Shown here: positions 9,629 through 18,041 of the stretch, piece by piece
Layout of the letters: the number at the start of each line of letters is the position of its first letter
How positions within the stretch are numbered: the first letter of the stretch is position 1
Source of the DNA: Chloroflexota bacterium
GTDB lineage: Bacteria; Chloroflexota; Anaerolineae; Aggregatilineales; Phototrophicaceae
Assembly: GCA_011523515.1 (NCBI GenBank)
Contig: WTGO01000066.1
Location: 1-51,029 of the forward strand
Reading direction: 5' to 3'
Length of the DNA: 51,029 nucleotides
The notes under the pieces: generated by a model
Seen by the model: only the letters and a program-made list of their open reading frames with translations
What the model was told of the DNA's origin: nothing
The model's database searches: none
Made by a program: the position numbers and the translations under genes

Positions 9629-11376
9629 GCGCAAACACAGGCAGACCTCGCAAGCGCAAGGCGGGACGAACGCGCGACCGTAATCTGGCGCGGCAGCAGC
9701 GGCGCCAGACGATGATGGAGAACCGCGCCGCCGGCGGGGGAAACCACGCCTTTTTTCGCCGGCGCTTTCCGTCTTATGATGAGACGCGAATCGCGCATCG
9801 CGCGCTCGCCTGGTTGTTTTCTAGCCGCTCGCCTGTTGCCAAGTTGACGACGGTTGTGGCGGTGGCGGTGCTGGCATTTTTCATCGGCAGCTTTGTCCTT
9901 TCCGACAAGATCTTCCCCAATGTCTACGCGATGGGGCTGCCGGTCGGCGAGTTGACTCCGCCCGAGGCGGAAGCGGTCATTATCGAGCACTGGAATGTCG
10001 GTCTCAGAATCGACATTCGGGTCGACGGCGAGCATTTGGAGTGGGTGAGCCCCGACGAGTTGGGTCTAACGATTGACGCCCAAGCGATGGCGGGAGACGC
10101 CCGGGCGGCGGGTTTCGCCGGCATTCCTTTTGGCTACAACGTGAGTCCGATCGTGTCGGTACTGCATAGCCGCGCGCAATCTGTGCTGCTTGATTTGACC
10201 GAGTCCATTTACGTGCAGCAATATGAAGCCGGATATAAGTGGTCGGGCGGGCGGCTGATCACAGTGCCCGGCCGGCGCGGCAGACATCTGGACATCAAGA
10301 AGAGTCTGGACAGTTTGAAACAAAACGCAGCGAGTGTAGTGACCGATGGGCGCCTAAACCTGCAGACGATTCAGTTGAACCCGACGGTTCTGGACAGCGC
10401 TCCATTCCTGGATAACGCACTGGTGTTCTTGAACAAGGGCATTCGCTTGAAGGGCTACGATCCCTTCAAAGACCAAATGATGTCTTTCAGCGTGAATCAG
10501 CAGATGGCGGCCGAATGGCTTGTCGCCGGGGAAAACGGCTTGTCGGTGCGCGCTGAGGAATTCGCAAACTTTGTAGACAATCAGAATCAGATTTTAGTCA
10601 AGGGAGGCCGCTACATCGACCAGTTGCGGGCGACCCAGACCTTGCAGGAAGCGTTGATCGCGGATACGCCGGACGTGATCCTGCGCCTGAATTACCTGCC
10701 CGACGAGTACACTATAGTGCGCAAGGACACGGGCTATCGCGTCGGACGCAAGCGCGGCATTCCCTATGAACTGATTAGGGACGCCAATCCGACGATTAAT
10801 TGGAACAGCCTGGTGGTCGGCCAGTCGGTGCAGATCCCCTCGCGCGATGTCATGATCCCCGAAGATCCGGTGCCGCACAAACGCATCATCGTTGACCTCG
10901 AGTCGCAATGGCTGGTAGGTTTTGAGAATGGAGAGCTGATCTTCGACTGGGGCATTTCCTCCGGCCGCGAGGAAGCGCCGACCTATCCGGGCATTTTTCA
11001 GATTCTGACCCATGACGAGAAGGCCTTCGGCGGCAGCTTCGCGCTTTGCAACGAAACAGGCACCAATTGCAATCAATGGGAAATGGCTTGGTTTATGGGC
11101 ATCTACGAAGTCGTGCCCGGCTTGATGAATGGATTCCATGGCGCCGTGCTGCTTCCAAACGGCGGTTATCTGGGCGGGGGCGGCGTCTACGAACCAACGA
11201 CATTCGGTTGCATCATGTCGGATGACAAGTGGGCCCGGCTACTCTATGACTGGGCGGAAATTGGCACGATGGTTGAGATAATCTCTAACGAATTCGCTCC
11301 CGAAAGCGAATTAGCCAAATACGCCAAGGAATATATTAGTACCGTCGACACCAACTACCGGCCGATCTCGGCTTAG
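9625..11376 (+). CDS. Membrane-anchored L,D-transpeptidase with PG-binding and LysM domains
   Basis: 583-aa envelope enzyme predicted to form or edit peptidoglycan cross-links. A very basic cytoplasmic N-terminus (about 70 residues) precedes one membrane helix (73-92). Then come a PG_binding_4/VanW-like region (100-300), a LysM-like module (361-407, ending NWNSLVVGQSVQIPS) and a YkuD domain (415-560). The active-site region is HGAVLLPNGG with His505, followed by TTFGCIMSD with Cys529. The family motif is normally [S/T]HGC, so the His next to the Gly-Cys is Phe here. The ATG at 9625 is chosen because it overlaps the microprotein stop. An in-frame TTG at 9598 has its Shine-Dalgarno only 2 nt away. 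Confidence 0.92.
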   Translation: MSANTGRPRKRKAGRTRDRNLARQQRRQTMMENRAAGGGNHAFFRRRFPSYDETRIAHRALAWLFSSRSPVAKLTTVVAVAVLAFFIGSFVLSDKIFPNVYAMGLPVGELTPPEAEAVIIEHWNVGLRIDIRVDGEHLEWVSPDELGLTIDAQAMAGDARAAGFAGIPFGYNVSPIVSVLHSRAQSVLLDLTESIYVQQYEAGYKWSGGRLITVPGRRGRHLDIKKSLDSLKQNAASVVTDGRLNLQTIQLNPTVLDSAPFLDNALVFLNKGIRLKGYDPFKDQMMSFSVNQQMAAEWLVAGENGLSVRAEEFANFVDNQNQILVKGGRYIDQLRATQTLQEALIADTPDVILRLNYLPDEYTIVRKDTGYRVGRKRGIPYELIRDANPTINWNSLVVGQSVQIPSRDVMIPEDPVPHKRIIVDLESQWLVGFENGELIFDWGISSGREEAPTYPGIFQILTHDEKAFGGSFALCNETGTNCNQWEMAWFMGIYEVVPGLMNGFHGAVLLPNGGYLGGGGVYEPTTFGCIMSDDKWARLLYDWAEIGTMVEIISNEFAPESELAKYAKEYISTVDTNYRPISA

Positions 11377-11428
11377 GCAATTTGGAAATCTACACTGAGC
11401 CCGATGCGTAGGCGCGGTCGATAAACGC

Positions 11429-11457
11429 TTGACCAATTGGCTTTGCCCGTCTATATT
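11429..11457 (+). promoter_or_regulatory. Sigma70-type promoter upstream of the S9 peptidase
   Basis: TTGACC (11429-11434), 17-nt spacer, TATATT (11452-11457). Predicted transcription start near 11464. A terminator lies about 60-80 nt further on and before the peptidase gene, so this promoter should make either a short RNA or an attenuated leader. Confidence 0.6.
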
Positions 11458-11463
11458 CTGCGC

Positions 11464-11546
11464 CGTTGCTTCGGCGACCCGGAATGGATCATTTCATACA
11501 ACTGGATTTACGCACAAGTCGCCCGCGCAAGTGGGCATTTTGTTTT
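11464..11546 (+). ncRNA. Candidate small RNA or attenuated leader
   Basis: Interval between the predicted start of the promoter above and the end of the T-rich tract of the terminator. It would form two hairpins: GTTGC-TTCG-GCGAC at the 5' end, capped by a UUCG tetraloop, and GCCCGC-GCAA-GTGGGC (11521-11536), capped by a GNRA tetraloop. No known RNA family was recognised. Confidence 0.35.
11521..11546 (+). terminator. Intrinsic terminator (or attenuator) 53 nt before the S9 peptidase gene
   Basis: Six-base-pair stem GCCCGC/GTGGGC (one G-U pair) closed by a GCAA tetraloop, followed directly by ATTTTGTTTT. It may terminate read-through from the transpeptidase gene, the candidate short RNA, or both. 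A weak TAAAAT box at 11560-11565 could provide a downstream promoter for the peptidase. Confidence 0.75.
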
Positions 11547-11599
11547 GCCGAGCCTCAGGTAAAATCTGTAGCCATTCGCAAGTCGGATCAAGGCTTTGA

Positions 11600-13477
11600 A
11601 TGAGCAGAGCGTACGGTACATGGGAAAGCGCGATTGACGGCGCGGCTATCGCCAGCGGTATCAGCCTGCGCGATGTGCAATGGAATAACAGCGACGACAC
11701 TGTCGTGTGGTGGGAGAGCCGCGGCAAGCTCGGCGTATTGCTAGCGCAAACTGGCGTTGACGCGCCGCGCGATCTGACTGATCGGCGCCTGAACGTGGCA
11801 GGGCGGGTCGGTTACGGCGGCGGCGCATTTACGGTCGGTGGCGGCCGGGTCGTTTTCGCTGCTGAAGGCAGGCTATACAGCCAGTCTTTGGCTGGCGGCG
11901 CGGCGCGAGCCATCACGCCCAATTTTGGCAGCTACGCCTCGCCAGCCCTGTCCGCCGATGGTCGCTGGGTGATATGCGTACACCATTATGAAGGGGTTGA
12001 TGGTCTGGTGTTGGTGGATGCGGAAGGCGAAGCGTTTCCGCGTAAATTGGCGTATGGCACGGACTTCGTCATGCAGCCCGCCTGGCATCCGTCCGGCTTA
12101 CAGCTGGCCTTCGTGGCCTGGAATCATCCGCAAATGCCCTGGAACGGCAGCGAATTGCGCATGGCGTCGCTGGAGACTGATGCCTCGGGCTGTCCTTTTG
12201 CGCAGGACATTCTCACCCTGGTCGGCGATACGGAGACGGCGATATTCCAGCCGGAGTTTTCGCCCGACGGTCGCTACCTGGCCTATGTCAGCGACGCCAG
12301 CGGCTGGAGCCAGCTCTGCGTTTACGACCTGGAAACGCAGGAACATCGCCAGTTGACGACTGCCGAAGCCGAGCACGGCACACCGGCCTGGGCGCAAGGC
12401 TTGCGCACTTTCGGCTGGAGCGGCGACAGTCGTTCACTTATCGTTATCGAAAACAGTTGCGGATTTTGCGCGCTGAAGCGTGTGGAACTTGAAAGTGGGG
12501 AGAGCGTCAGCCTTAGCGGCTGGGAAGAATACACCGACCTGGAGCAAGTGGCTGTGTCTCCGCGGTCGGGCGCAGTGACCGCGATCGCCTCATCCTCGCT
12601 GGTTCCGCCGCGCATCGTCTCGGTTGACAAGCAAGGGCGTTCACAGGTGCGACGGCGGCGGGGCGCGGAGAATCTGCCGGCCGATCAGCAGTCCGCGGCC
12701 CAGGCGATCCGCTGGACCTGCGGCGATGGCGAGGAGGCGCACGGGCTGTTCTATCCACCGGTGTTGCAGGACGCGATGCCGGCCGGCGTACCACCACTGA
12801 TCGTCAATGTGCATGGCGGCCCCACATCACAGCGCCGCGCCGGCTACTATAGCGAAGTGCAGTTTTTTACCACGCGCGGTTACGCCGTGCTGCAGGTGAA
12901 CCATCGAGGCAGCACTGGTTACGGCAAGTCCTACATGGACAGGCATCGCGGCAACTGGGGCACATACGATGTTTCGGATTCGATCGCGGGTGTGAATCAT
13001 CTGGCCGATGCCGGATTAATCGACCGCGAAAAGGCGGTCATCATGGGCGGCAGCGCCGGCGGCTTCACCGTGCTGCAATCTTTGGTGGATCATCCCGGCT
13101 TCTACCGCGCGGGGATCTGCTCCTATGGCGTATCGAATCAATTCGGCTTGCTGATGGACACGCATAAATTCGAAGAACGCTATACTTACTGGCTGCTGGG
13201 CGAATTGCCGGAAGCGGCCGAGGTCTATCGCGAGCGCTCGCCAATCTTCCATGCGGACAAAATCGTCGACCCGATCATCGTCTTTCAGGGCACGGACGAT
13301 GTCGTCGTGCCGCAAGATCAATCGGATACCATTGTGGCGTCGCTAAAACGGCGTGGCGTGCCCCATGAGTACCACCTTTTTGAAGGCGAAGGTCATGGCT
13401 GGCGCATGCCGGAGACCATCGAGACTTATTATGACAAGATTGAACGCTTTTTGCTGCAGCACGTGATATATGCCTGA
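11600..13477 (+). CDS. S9-family prolyl oligopeptidase-like serine peptidase
   Basis: 625-aa two-domain peptidase. The N-terminal half is a beta-propeller with PD40/TolB-like repeats (for example PEFSPDGRYLAYVSDASG near 218). The C-terminal alpha/beta-hydrolase domain has HGGP (405-408), the nucleophile GGSAGGF (Ser485), acid Asp567 in QGTDDVVVP and His598 in EGHGW. This is the architecture of acylaminoacyl-peptidase and dipeptidyl-peptidase relatives that trim N-terminal residues from peptides. There is no signal peptide, so it is probably cytoplasmic. The start is ATGAGC; no strong Shine-Dalgarno is visible. Confidence 0.93.
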   Translation: MSRAYGTWESAIDGAAIASGISLRDVQWNNSDDTVVWWESRGKLGVLLAQTGVDAPRDLTDRRLNVAGRVGYGGGAFTVGGGRVVFAAEGRLYSQSLAGGAARAITPNFGSYASPALSADGRWVICVHHYEGVDGLVLVDAEGEAFPRKLAYGTDFVMQPAWHPSGLQLAFVAWNHPQMPWNGSELRMASLETDASGCPFAQDILTLVGDTETAIFQPEFSPDGRYLAYVSDASGWSQLCVYDLETQEHRQLTTAEAEHGTPAWAQGLRTFGWSGDSRSLIVIENSCGFCALKRVELESGESVSLSGWEEYTDLEQVAVSPRSGAVTAIASSSLVPPRIVSVDKQGRSQVRRRRGAENLPADQQSAAQAIRWTCGDGEEAHGLFYPPVLQDAMPAGVPPLIVNVHGGPTSQRRAGYYSEVQFFTTRGYAVLQVNHRGSTGYGKSYMDRHRGNWGTYDVSDSIAGVNHLADAGLIDREKAVIMGGSAGGFTVLQSLVDHPGFYRAGICSYGVSNQFGLLMDTHKFEERYTYWLLGELPEAAEVYRERSPIFHADKIVDPIIVFQGTDDVVVPQDQSDTIVASLKRRGVPHEYHLFEGEGHGWRMPETIETYYDKIERFLLQHVIYA

Positions 13478-13558
13478 ACGCACCCGCCAAAACGTAACTC
13501 GAGAGATTTCACCGCTGAGCTTACATTGCCGCTATCGCTGCCCTGAGGAATCGAATCG

Positions 13559-14536
13559 ATGATTGGGCAAGTAGCGCTGCTGGTCGCGGGCTTGGTCGGG
13601 CTTTTTTTCGGCGGCAACTGGCTGGTGCGCGGCGCCTCCAATCTGGCGCTGTCCTTCGGCGTTTCGGTGCTGATCATTGCCTTGACCTTTGTCGCCATCG
13701 GCACTTCCATGCCGGAGATGCTGGTGAGCCTGCAGGCGGCGCTGGCGGGCAAGAGCGATCTGGCGGTGGGCAATGTGATTGGCTCGAATATCGCCAACAT
13801 CGGCTTGATCCTGGGCGCGACCGGATTAATCGCCCCGCTCAGCGTCAAAGCGATTCTGCTGCGGCGCGATATCCCGATAATGCTTCTGGCCTCCGCCCTG
13901 GCCTTCGCCCTCACCATAGACGGCCAGATCAGTCGGCTTGACGGCGCCATCCTGCTGCTGGCCTTTGCCGCCTTCAACCTGCTATTGTACTGGTTGGCGC
14001 GGCGTGAAGCAGCCACGCAGGAACGCCTGCTTTCGGAGCTGGATGACAGCCCCGACCGTAAGTTCAGCCGCGGGCGTGAATTCTTGTTCTTGTTCGCCGG
14101 CGTTTTGGCGCTGGTCTTGGGTTCGCGCATGATGGTCGAAGGGGCGGTAAACCTGGCGCGGCTGTTCGGCATCAGCGAATTGGTAATTGCCATTACGCTG
14201 GTGGCCTTCGGCACCTCGCTGCCCGAGTTGGCGGCTTCGTTGTCAGCGGCTTATCACCGCGAGACGGATCTGGCGATAGGCAACGTGGTCGGCTCGAATA
14301 TCGCCAATCTGCTGCTTATCCTGGGCGTGACTGCATTCGTGCAGCCGATACGAGTGGACCGAGGCGAGGTGCAGTTTGAGTTCATCGTCATGATTGCCTT
14401 CGCCGTGCTGCTGATTCCCTTCTTGCGCCATCAGCGACTGGGACGGCGAGGGGCGGCGCTGTTTTTGGGCGCGTATTTCGCCTTTGTGCTCTACAGCATC
14501 GCCGCCGGCGCGCCCGCGGTTGATTGGCTGCGCTGA
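13559..14536 (+). CDS. Calcium/sodium (cation/Ca2+) antiporter, CaCA family
   Basis: Inner-membrane exchanger of 325 aa with the two inverted alpha-repeats of the YrbG/CaxA group. The first is GTSMPEMLVSLQAAL...GNVIGSNIANIGLILG (about residues 48-90). The second is GTSLPELAASLSAAY...GNVVGSNIANLLLILG (about 219-260). The acidic and Asn/Ser residues in these repeats bind the transported cation. About ten helices are apparent. A GAGGAA site lies upstream of the ATG. A GC-rich hairpin follows the stop. Confidence 0.95.
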   Translation: MIGQVALLVAGLVGLFFGGNWLVRGASNLALSFGVSVLIIALTFVAIGTSMPEMLVSLQAALAGKSDLAVGNVIGSNIANIGLILGATGLIAPLSVKAILLRRDIPIMLLASALAFALTIDGQISRLDGAILLLAFAAFNLLLYWLARREAATQERLLSELDDSPDRKFSRGREFLFLFAGVLALVLGSRMMVEGAVNLARLFGISELVIAITLVAFGTSLPELAASLSAAYHRETDLAIGNVVGSNIANLLLILGVTAFVQPIRVDRGEVQFEFIVMIAFAVLLIPFLRHQRLGRRGAALFLGAYFAFVLYSIAAGAPAVDWLR

Positions 14537-14542
14537 TGTCAA

Positions 14543-14575
14543 GGGCGACCGTAACGAACGCAATAGCGGTCGCCC
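14543..14575 (+). terminator. GC-rich hairpin after the antiporter gene
   Basis: Perfect nine-base-pair inverted repeat GGGCGACCG (14543-14551) / CGGTCGCCC (14567-14575) with a 15-nt loop. No T-run follows, so it is either a factor-assisted 3' end or another member of the GGGCGACC-type palindromes seen at the left edge. Confidence 0.45.
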
Positions 14576-14596
14576 AATATTGTCGGACCGATTGGA

Positions 14597-15631
14597 TTGA
14601 TTGATGTGACTACATTGCCACCGGTAGAACGCTTCACCAGCAGCAGCGGCGTCGACATTTATCGCCTGCCGATGCTGTTATTTCCCAATAACTTCACCGG
14701 TCACGCCTTCGTCCTGGACGGCGCGGGACCGCTGACGCTGGTCGATACCGGTTCGGGCATGGGGCGCAGCAACGACGACCTGCTGGCCGGTTTTCGGCAG
14801 ATCGGCGAGCGCTATGGCAAGGCCTATGCGCTGGGCGACATTGAGCGCATCATCATCACACATGGGCATATTGACCACTTCGGCGGTTTGGCCTTCGTCC
14901 TGGAGCAGACGGACGCCGCCGTTGGTATCCACGAATTGGACTTGCGCGTGCTCACCAATTACGAAGAACGCGTGATCGTGGCCACCAAGGCGCTGGGCAT
15001 CTATTTCGACCGCGCCGGCATCGCGCCAGCGCAGCGAGGGGCGCTGTTTTCCATGTACGCCTTCGCCAAGAAACATGTCACGTCGATTGACGTCGATTTC
15101 AGCATTGAAGACGAGCAGATCATCGATGGCATGGAATTCATACACACGCCCGGTCATTGTCCGGGGCAGGTATGCATTCGGCTGGGCGATATTCTGCTGA
15201 GCGCCGATCATGTGCTGTCGCGGACGACGCCACATCAATCGCCGGAGAGCATCACGCATTATATGGGCTTGGATCATTACGCGGATTCGCTGCGCAAGCT
15301 GCTGCGCGTCGAGGGCATCGGGCTGGCGCTTGGCAGCCACGAAGACGCGATTCACGATCTGTACGGGCGCATCAATGCCATCCGCGCCAGCCATAACCGC
15401 AAGCTGGACCGCATCCGCAAGATCATGCGCGATCAGGGCGCGCCCATGACCATCGCCGAGATTTCAAGCGCGATGTACCCGGATGTCGAGGGCTATCATA
15501 TTCTGCTGGCGCTCGAAGAAGCCGGCGCCCATATTGAATATCTGTATCAGCACGGGCATTTGTCCATCGCGAATTTAGCCGAGTTTGAAGCGGAGCCGAA
15601 TCCGGCAATTTTGTATGAATTGCACGACTGA
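14597..15631 (+). CDS. MBL-fold metallo-hydrolase
   Basis: 344-aa metallo-beta-lactamase-fold hydrolase. The metal-binding signature THGHIDH (His89, His91, Asp93, His94) is followed by HTPGHCPGQ near residue 188 and SADHVL near 208, giving a binuclear metal site. A C-terminal winged-helix-like extension (KIMRDQGAPMTIAEISSAMYP) resembles the LACTB2/glyoxalase-II-like group. The substrate is unknown. The start is uncertain: a TTG at 14597 and a GTG at 14606 are both in frame and neither has a clear Shine-Dalgarno. Confidence 0.9.
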   Translation: MIDVTTLPPVERFTSSSGVDIYRLPMLLFPNNFTGHAFVLDGAGPLTLVDTGSGMGRSNDDLLAGFRQIGERYGKAYALGDIERIIITHGHIDHFGGLAFVLEQTDAAVGIHELDLRVLTNYEERVIVATKALGIYFDRAGIAPAQRGALFSMYAFAKKHVTSIDVDFSIEDEQIIDGMEFIHTPGHCPGQVCIRLGDILLSADHVLSRTTPHQSPESITHYMGLDHYADSLRKLLRVEGIGLALGSHEDAIHDLYGRINAIRASHNRKLDRIRKIMRDQGAPMTIAEISSAMYPDVEGYHILLALEEAGAHIEYLYQHGHLSIANLAEFEAEPNPAILYELHD

Positions 15632-15655
15632 GCGTTTGGCCGCGGTGAGTATGGT

Positions 15656-15685
15656 TTGACCGGCGGGCAGGCTTGATTGTACACT
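15656..15685 (+). promoter_or_regulatory. Promoter of the RDD gene
   Basis: TTGACC (15656-15661), 18-nt spacer, TACACT (15680-15685), 61 nt before the RDD start codon. An AGGAGAG ribosome-binding site follows downstream. Confidence 0.5.
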
Positions 15686-15746
15686 TGAGGCGTACTCGCA
15701 GGCGGACGCCGATTCACCGCGGATAACAATTGTCAGGAGAGAACGG

Positions 15747-16217
15747 ATGATGGACGAAAAAGCAAAAATGGAACCCGGATTGCCCAGTGAAACCCATGAG
15801 CTGGCAGATTTATCATCACGCTTGATAGCCATGATTATTGACGGATTTCTGCTAATGGCGCTCGTGATGGTCGTATTCTTTGTGCTTGCGTTTATTGGCG
15901 GCGAAGGCTCTGAGTCGATTATACAGGCCTTCTCTCTGGCGATTCCTGTCGGCTACCACTGGTATTTCTGGACGCGCCGCGACGGGCAGACACCGGGCAA
16001 GTTCGCGATGAGCATTCGGGTAATCAAGGCGGACGGCACACCCCTCAGCGATACTGACGCGGTGATTCGAGCCATCGGCTATAACGTTAGTTCGGTCATC
16101 TTCGGGCTGGGTTATATTTGGGCGATATTCGACAAGAACAACCAGACTTGGCACGACAAACTGGCGCGGACTTACGTCGTCACCAAAGACAAACAGCGCC
16201 ATACGGTCGACGTTTAG
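15747..16217 (+). CDS. RDD-family membrane protein
   Basis: 156-aa inner-membrane protein of the RDD family. The first helix carries the family Arg-Asp pair in LSSRLIAMIIDGFLLMAL. A second helix ends YHWYFWTRRDGQTPGK, matching the typical W/F-x-x-x-G-x-TPGK motif. The third segment is RAIGYNVSSVIFGLGYIWAIFDKNNQTWHDK, and the WHD motif is characteristic. The biochemical role of small RDD proteins is mostly unknown; some relatives affect ion homeostasis. The TPR gene follows 50 nt downstream and may be co-transcribed. Confidence 0.93.
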   Translation: MMDEKAKMEPGLPSETHELADLSSRLIAMIIDGFLLMALVMVVFFVLAFIGGEGSESIIQAFSLAIPVGYHWYFWTRRDGQTPGKFAMSIRVIKADGTPLSDTDAVIRAIGYNVSSVIFGLGYIWAIFDKNNQTWHDKLARTYVVTKDKQRHTVDV

Positions 16218-16267
16218 CGCTTGGACTTTTATTCTCTGAGCAGACGGCAAGCGCGGTCGGACAGTTC

Positions 16268-16783
16268 ATGACGAGCCTGGCGCAGCGATTAGGCGTTTCC
16301 CGCTTTGAGGCGGACAATCGCTATCGGGCCGGGCTGGCCGCCTTTACCGCGCGCGACCTGCGCACGGCAATCGCTGAGTTGCGGGCGGCCGCTGACATGC
16401 TGCCCAATCACGCCGAGTATCATGCGGCGCTCGGATTGCTGCTGCTGGAAGACAAGCAGATGGCGCGCGCCAGCGAGGCCCTTGACGAGGCGCTGCGGCT
16501 GAATCCCTACGAGACGCTGGCGAATTATTGCCTGGGCATGATCGCCTACCGGGCCAAAGATTGGCGCGCGGCGGAGGGGCATTTTCTCAATGCGCTGGCC
16601 GCCGAGCCGGAGCGGGCCGAGACGCAGTATTATATGGGTATGGTGAAACACCGGCTGGGTCTAAATGCGGAGGCGCTGGAGTGGATGCGGTCGGCGGCCA
16701 GCGGATTCACCGAGATAAGGGACAAACGCGAGAGCCAGTGCCGGGCCTGGATGCGTGAATTCGCGAAGCTGCAGACCGGGTAG
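16268..16783 (+). CDS. TPR-repeat protein
   Basis: 171-aa protein made of about four tetratricopeptide repeats: RYRAGLAAFTARDLRTAIAE, HAALGLLLLEDKQMARASEA, NYCLGMIAYRAKDWRAAEGH and QYYMGMVKHRLGLNAEALEW. Such repeats form protein-protein interaction scaffolds. The start is taken at ATG 16268 (MTSLAQRLGVSRF). The longer in-frame extension from 16118 would overlap the RDD coding region by 100 bases and is Arg/Gln-rich out-of-frame sequence. No partner can be named. Confidence 0.85.
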   Translation: MTSLAQRLGVSRFEADNRYRAGLAAFTARDLRTAIAELRAAADMLPNHAEYHAALGLLLLEDKQMARASEALDEALRLNPYETLANYCLGMIAYRAKDWRAAEGHFLNALAAEPERAETQYYMGMVKHRLGLNAEALEWMRSAASGFTEIRDKRESQCRAWMREFAKLQTG

Positions 16784-16979
16784 CGCCGCCACCGCTTGGC
16801 GCAATGCAGGCGAATCGGCGTCTTTCGAAATAGAGCGTCAGCGGGCATCGTCCCGCGCGCCGCCTTTATGGATGACATGAGGCGGGGTTAACGCGATTCA
16901 GCACAATTTCGCCGATGTCGGCTGGTCGCTGCGCTGCCCGGCGGGGGTTTATGGGGCCGGCATCGCTGGACGCGAGCAA

Positions 16980-17008
16980 TTGCTTTGGCGCGGCAAGGCA
17001 TCTACAAT
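16980..17008 (+). promoter_or_regulatory. Promoter of the EamA transporter gene
   Basis: TTGCTT (16980-16985), 17-nt spacer, TACAAT (17003-17008). The predicted start near 17015 lies 26 nt before the GTG at 17041, which supports that start and argues against the longer in-frame reading from 16915. Confidence 0.6.
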
Positions 17009-17040
17009 CGCGACATCGCTCCGTCCGCGCAAAAACGCAG

Positions 17041-17949
17041 GTGATCTTGGAAAACGTATTCGGCGAGGTTTTGGCGCTGACCGCCGCCCTGGTATTCGGC
17101 GTAGCGTCCACAGCTTATACTTTGGCGGGGCGGAAGTTCGGCGCGAGCTTGTCTATGGCGCTGAGCCTGATCGTTTCGCTGGGCTTCTACGTGCCGCTCC
17201 ATCAATTGATACATGGCGAACTTGTACCGCTGACCGCCGAACCCGACCGCTGGCTGATTTTGGGATTGTCGAGCCTGGCAGGTTTCGTCATTTCGGCGCT
17301 CTTCCTCTTGCGCTCCTTCCAGTACATCGGGCCGCGTTTGACCATGCTGATCGGGTCAACCTCGCCGATTTTCGCTGCGCTGCTCGCCTGGGCATTTTTG
17401 GGGCAGCAATTGCCCACATTCGCCGTCATCGGCATCGCTTTTGTTGTCGGTGGCGTGGTCTGGGTGGTATCCGAGCGGAGCGCTCAGCAATTCGACCGCG
17501 AACATGCCGAATATGGCAAGGGGCTGTTGATGGCTGTGGCGGCCGCAATCGGCCAGGGGGCCGCCTTTGCGCTGATGTCGGAGGGCGTGGCCGGCGGCTT
17601 CTCGCCCATGAGCGCGGGCTTGATTCGTACGATCGTGGCCATCGCGTTTCTATGGGCCTACATCGCCCTGCGCGGCCAGCTGCGTTATAATTTGTCGCTG
17701 ATCGCGTCTTCGCCGCGCGCCTTGGCCTGGTTGGTATTGGCTTCGGTTGCGGGCCCGGTTGCGGGCACGATACTGATACTGATCTCGCTGCAATTCACCA
17801 GCGTCGGCGTCTCGTCAACTCTGACGAATACGACCCCCATTTTCTTGATACCAATCACGTATTTTGCCTTCGGCGAGCACATCACCGCGCGCGCAGTGAT
17901 AGGCACACTTGTCGCCATCGCGGGCGTCGCCCTGCTATTTGCCGCGTGA
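17041..17949 (+). CDS. EamA/DMT-family transporter
   Basis: 302-aa inner-membrane transporter with about ten helices and the internal duplication typical of EamA proteins. Each half ends in a conserved stretch: TMLIGSTSPIFAALLAWAFLG in the first and SSTLTNTTPIFLIPITYFAFGE in the second. The substrate is unknown; relatives export amino acids or metabolites. The GTG start gives the usual family length and lies just after a good promoter. The preceding 257 nt (16784-17040) contain no other gene; a weak hairpin GCGGG/CCCGC at about 16841-16856 may end the TPR transcript. Confidence 0.88.
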   Translation: MILENVFGEVLALTAALVFGVASTAYTLAGRKFGASLSMALSLIVSLGFYVPLHQLIHGELVPLTAEPDRWLILGLSSLAGFVISALFLLRSFQYIGPRLTMLIGSTSPIFAALLAWAFLGQQLPTFAVIGIAFVVGGVVWVVSERSAQQFDREHAEYGKGLLMAVAAAIGQGAAFALMSEGVAGGFSPMSAGLIRTIVAIAFLWAYIALRGQLRYNLSLIASSPRALAWLVLASVAGPVAGTILILISLQFTSVGVSSTLTNTTPIFLIPITYFAFGEHITARAVIGTLVAIAGVALLFAA

Positions 17950-17997
17950 CTGGGCCGGGACATCGCGAGCGCATTTTCCCTCAGCTGGCAAACGGGC

Positions 17998-18003
17998 TAT
18001 AAT
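17998..18003 (+). promoter_or_regulatory. Minus-10 box of the GNAT gene
   Basis: Perfect TATAAT, 39 nt before the chosen ATG at 18042. The -35 region (TTTTCC near 17974) is poor. Confidence 0.45.
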
Positions 18004-18041
18004 AAATCGCGCAGATGAACGACATAATAAAGGTCTTGGCA

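Noticed and set aside
11484..11603. 39-codon ORF ending in an ATGA overlap with the S9 peptidase gene
   Set aside because: It runs straight through a well-formed terminator and has no good ribosome-binding site or recognisable sequence. Kept only as an alternative in the short-RNA finding.
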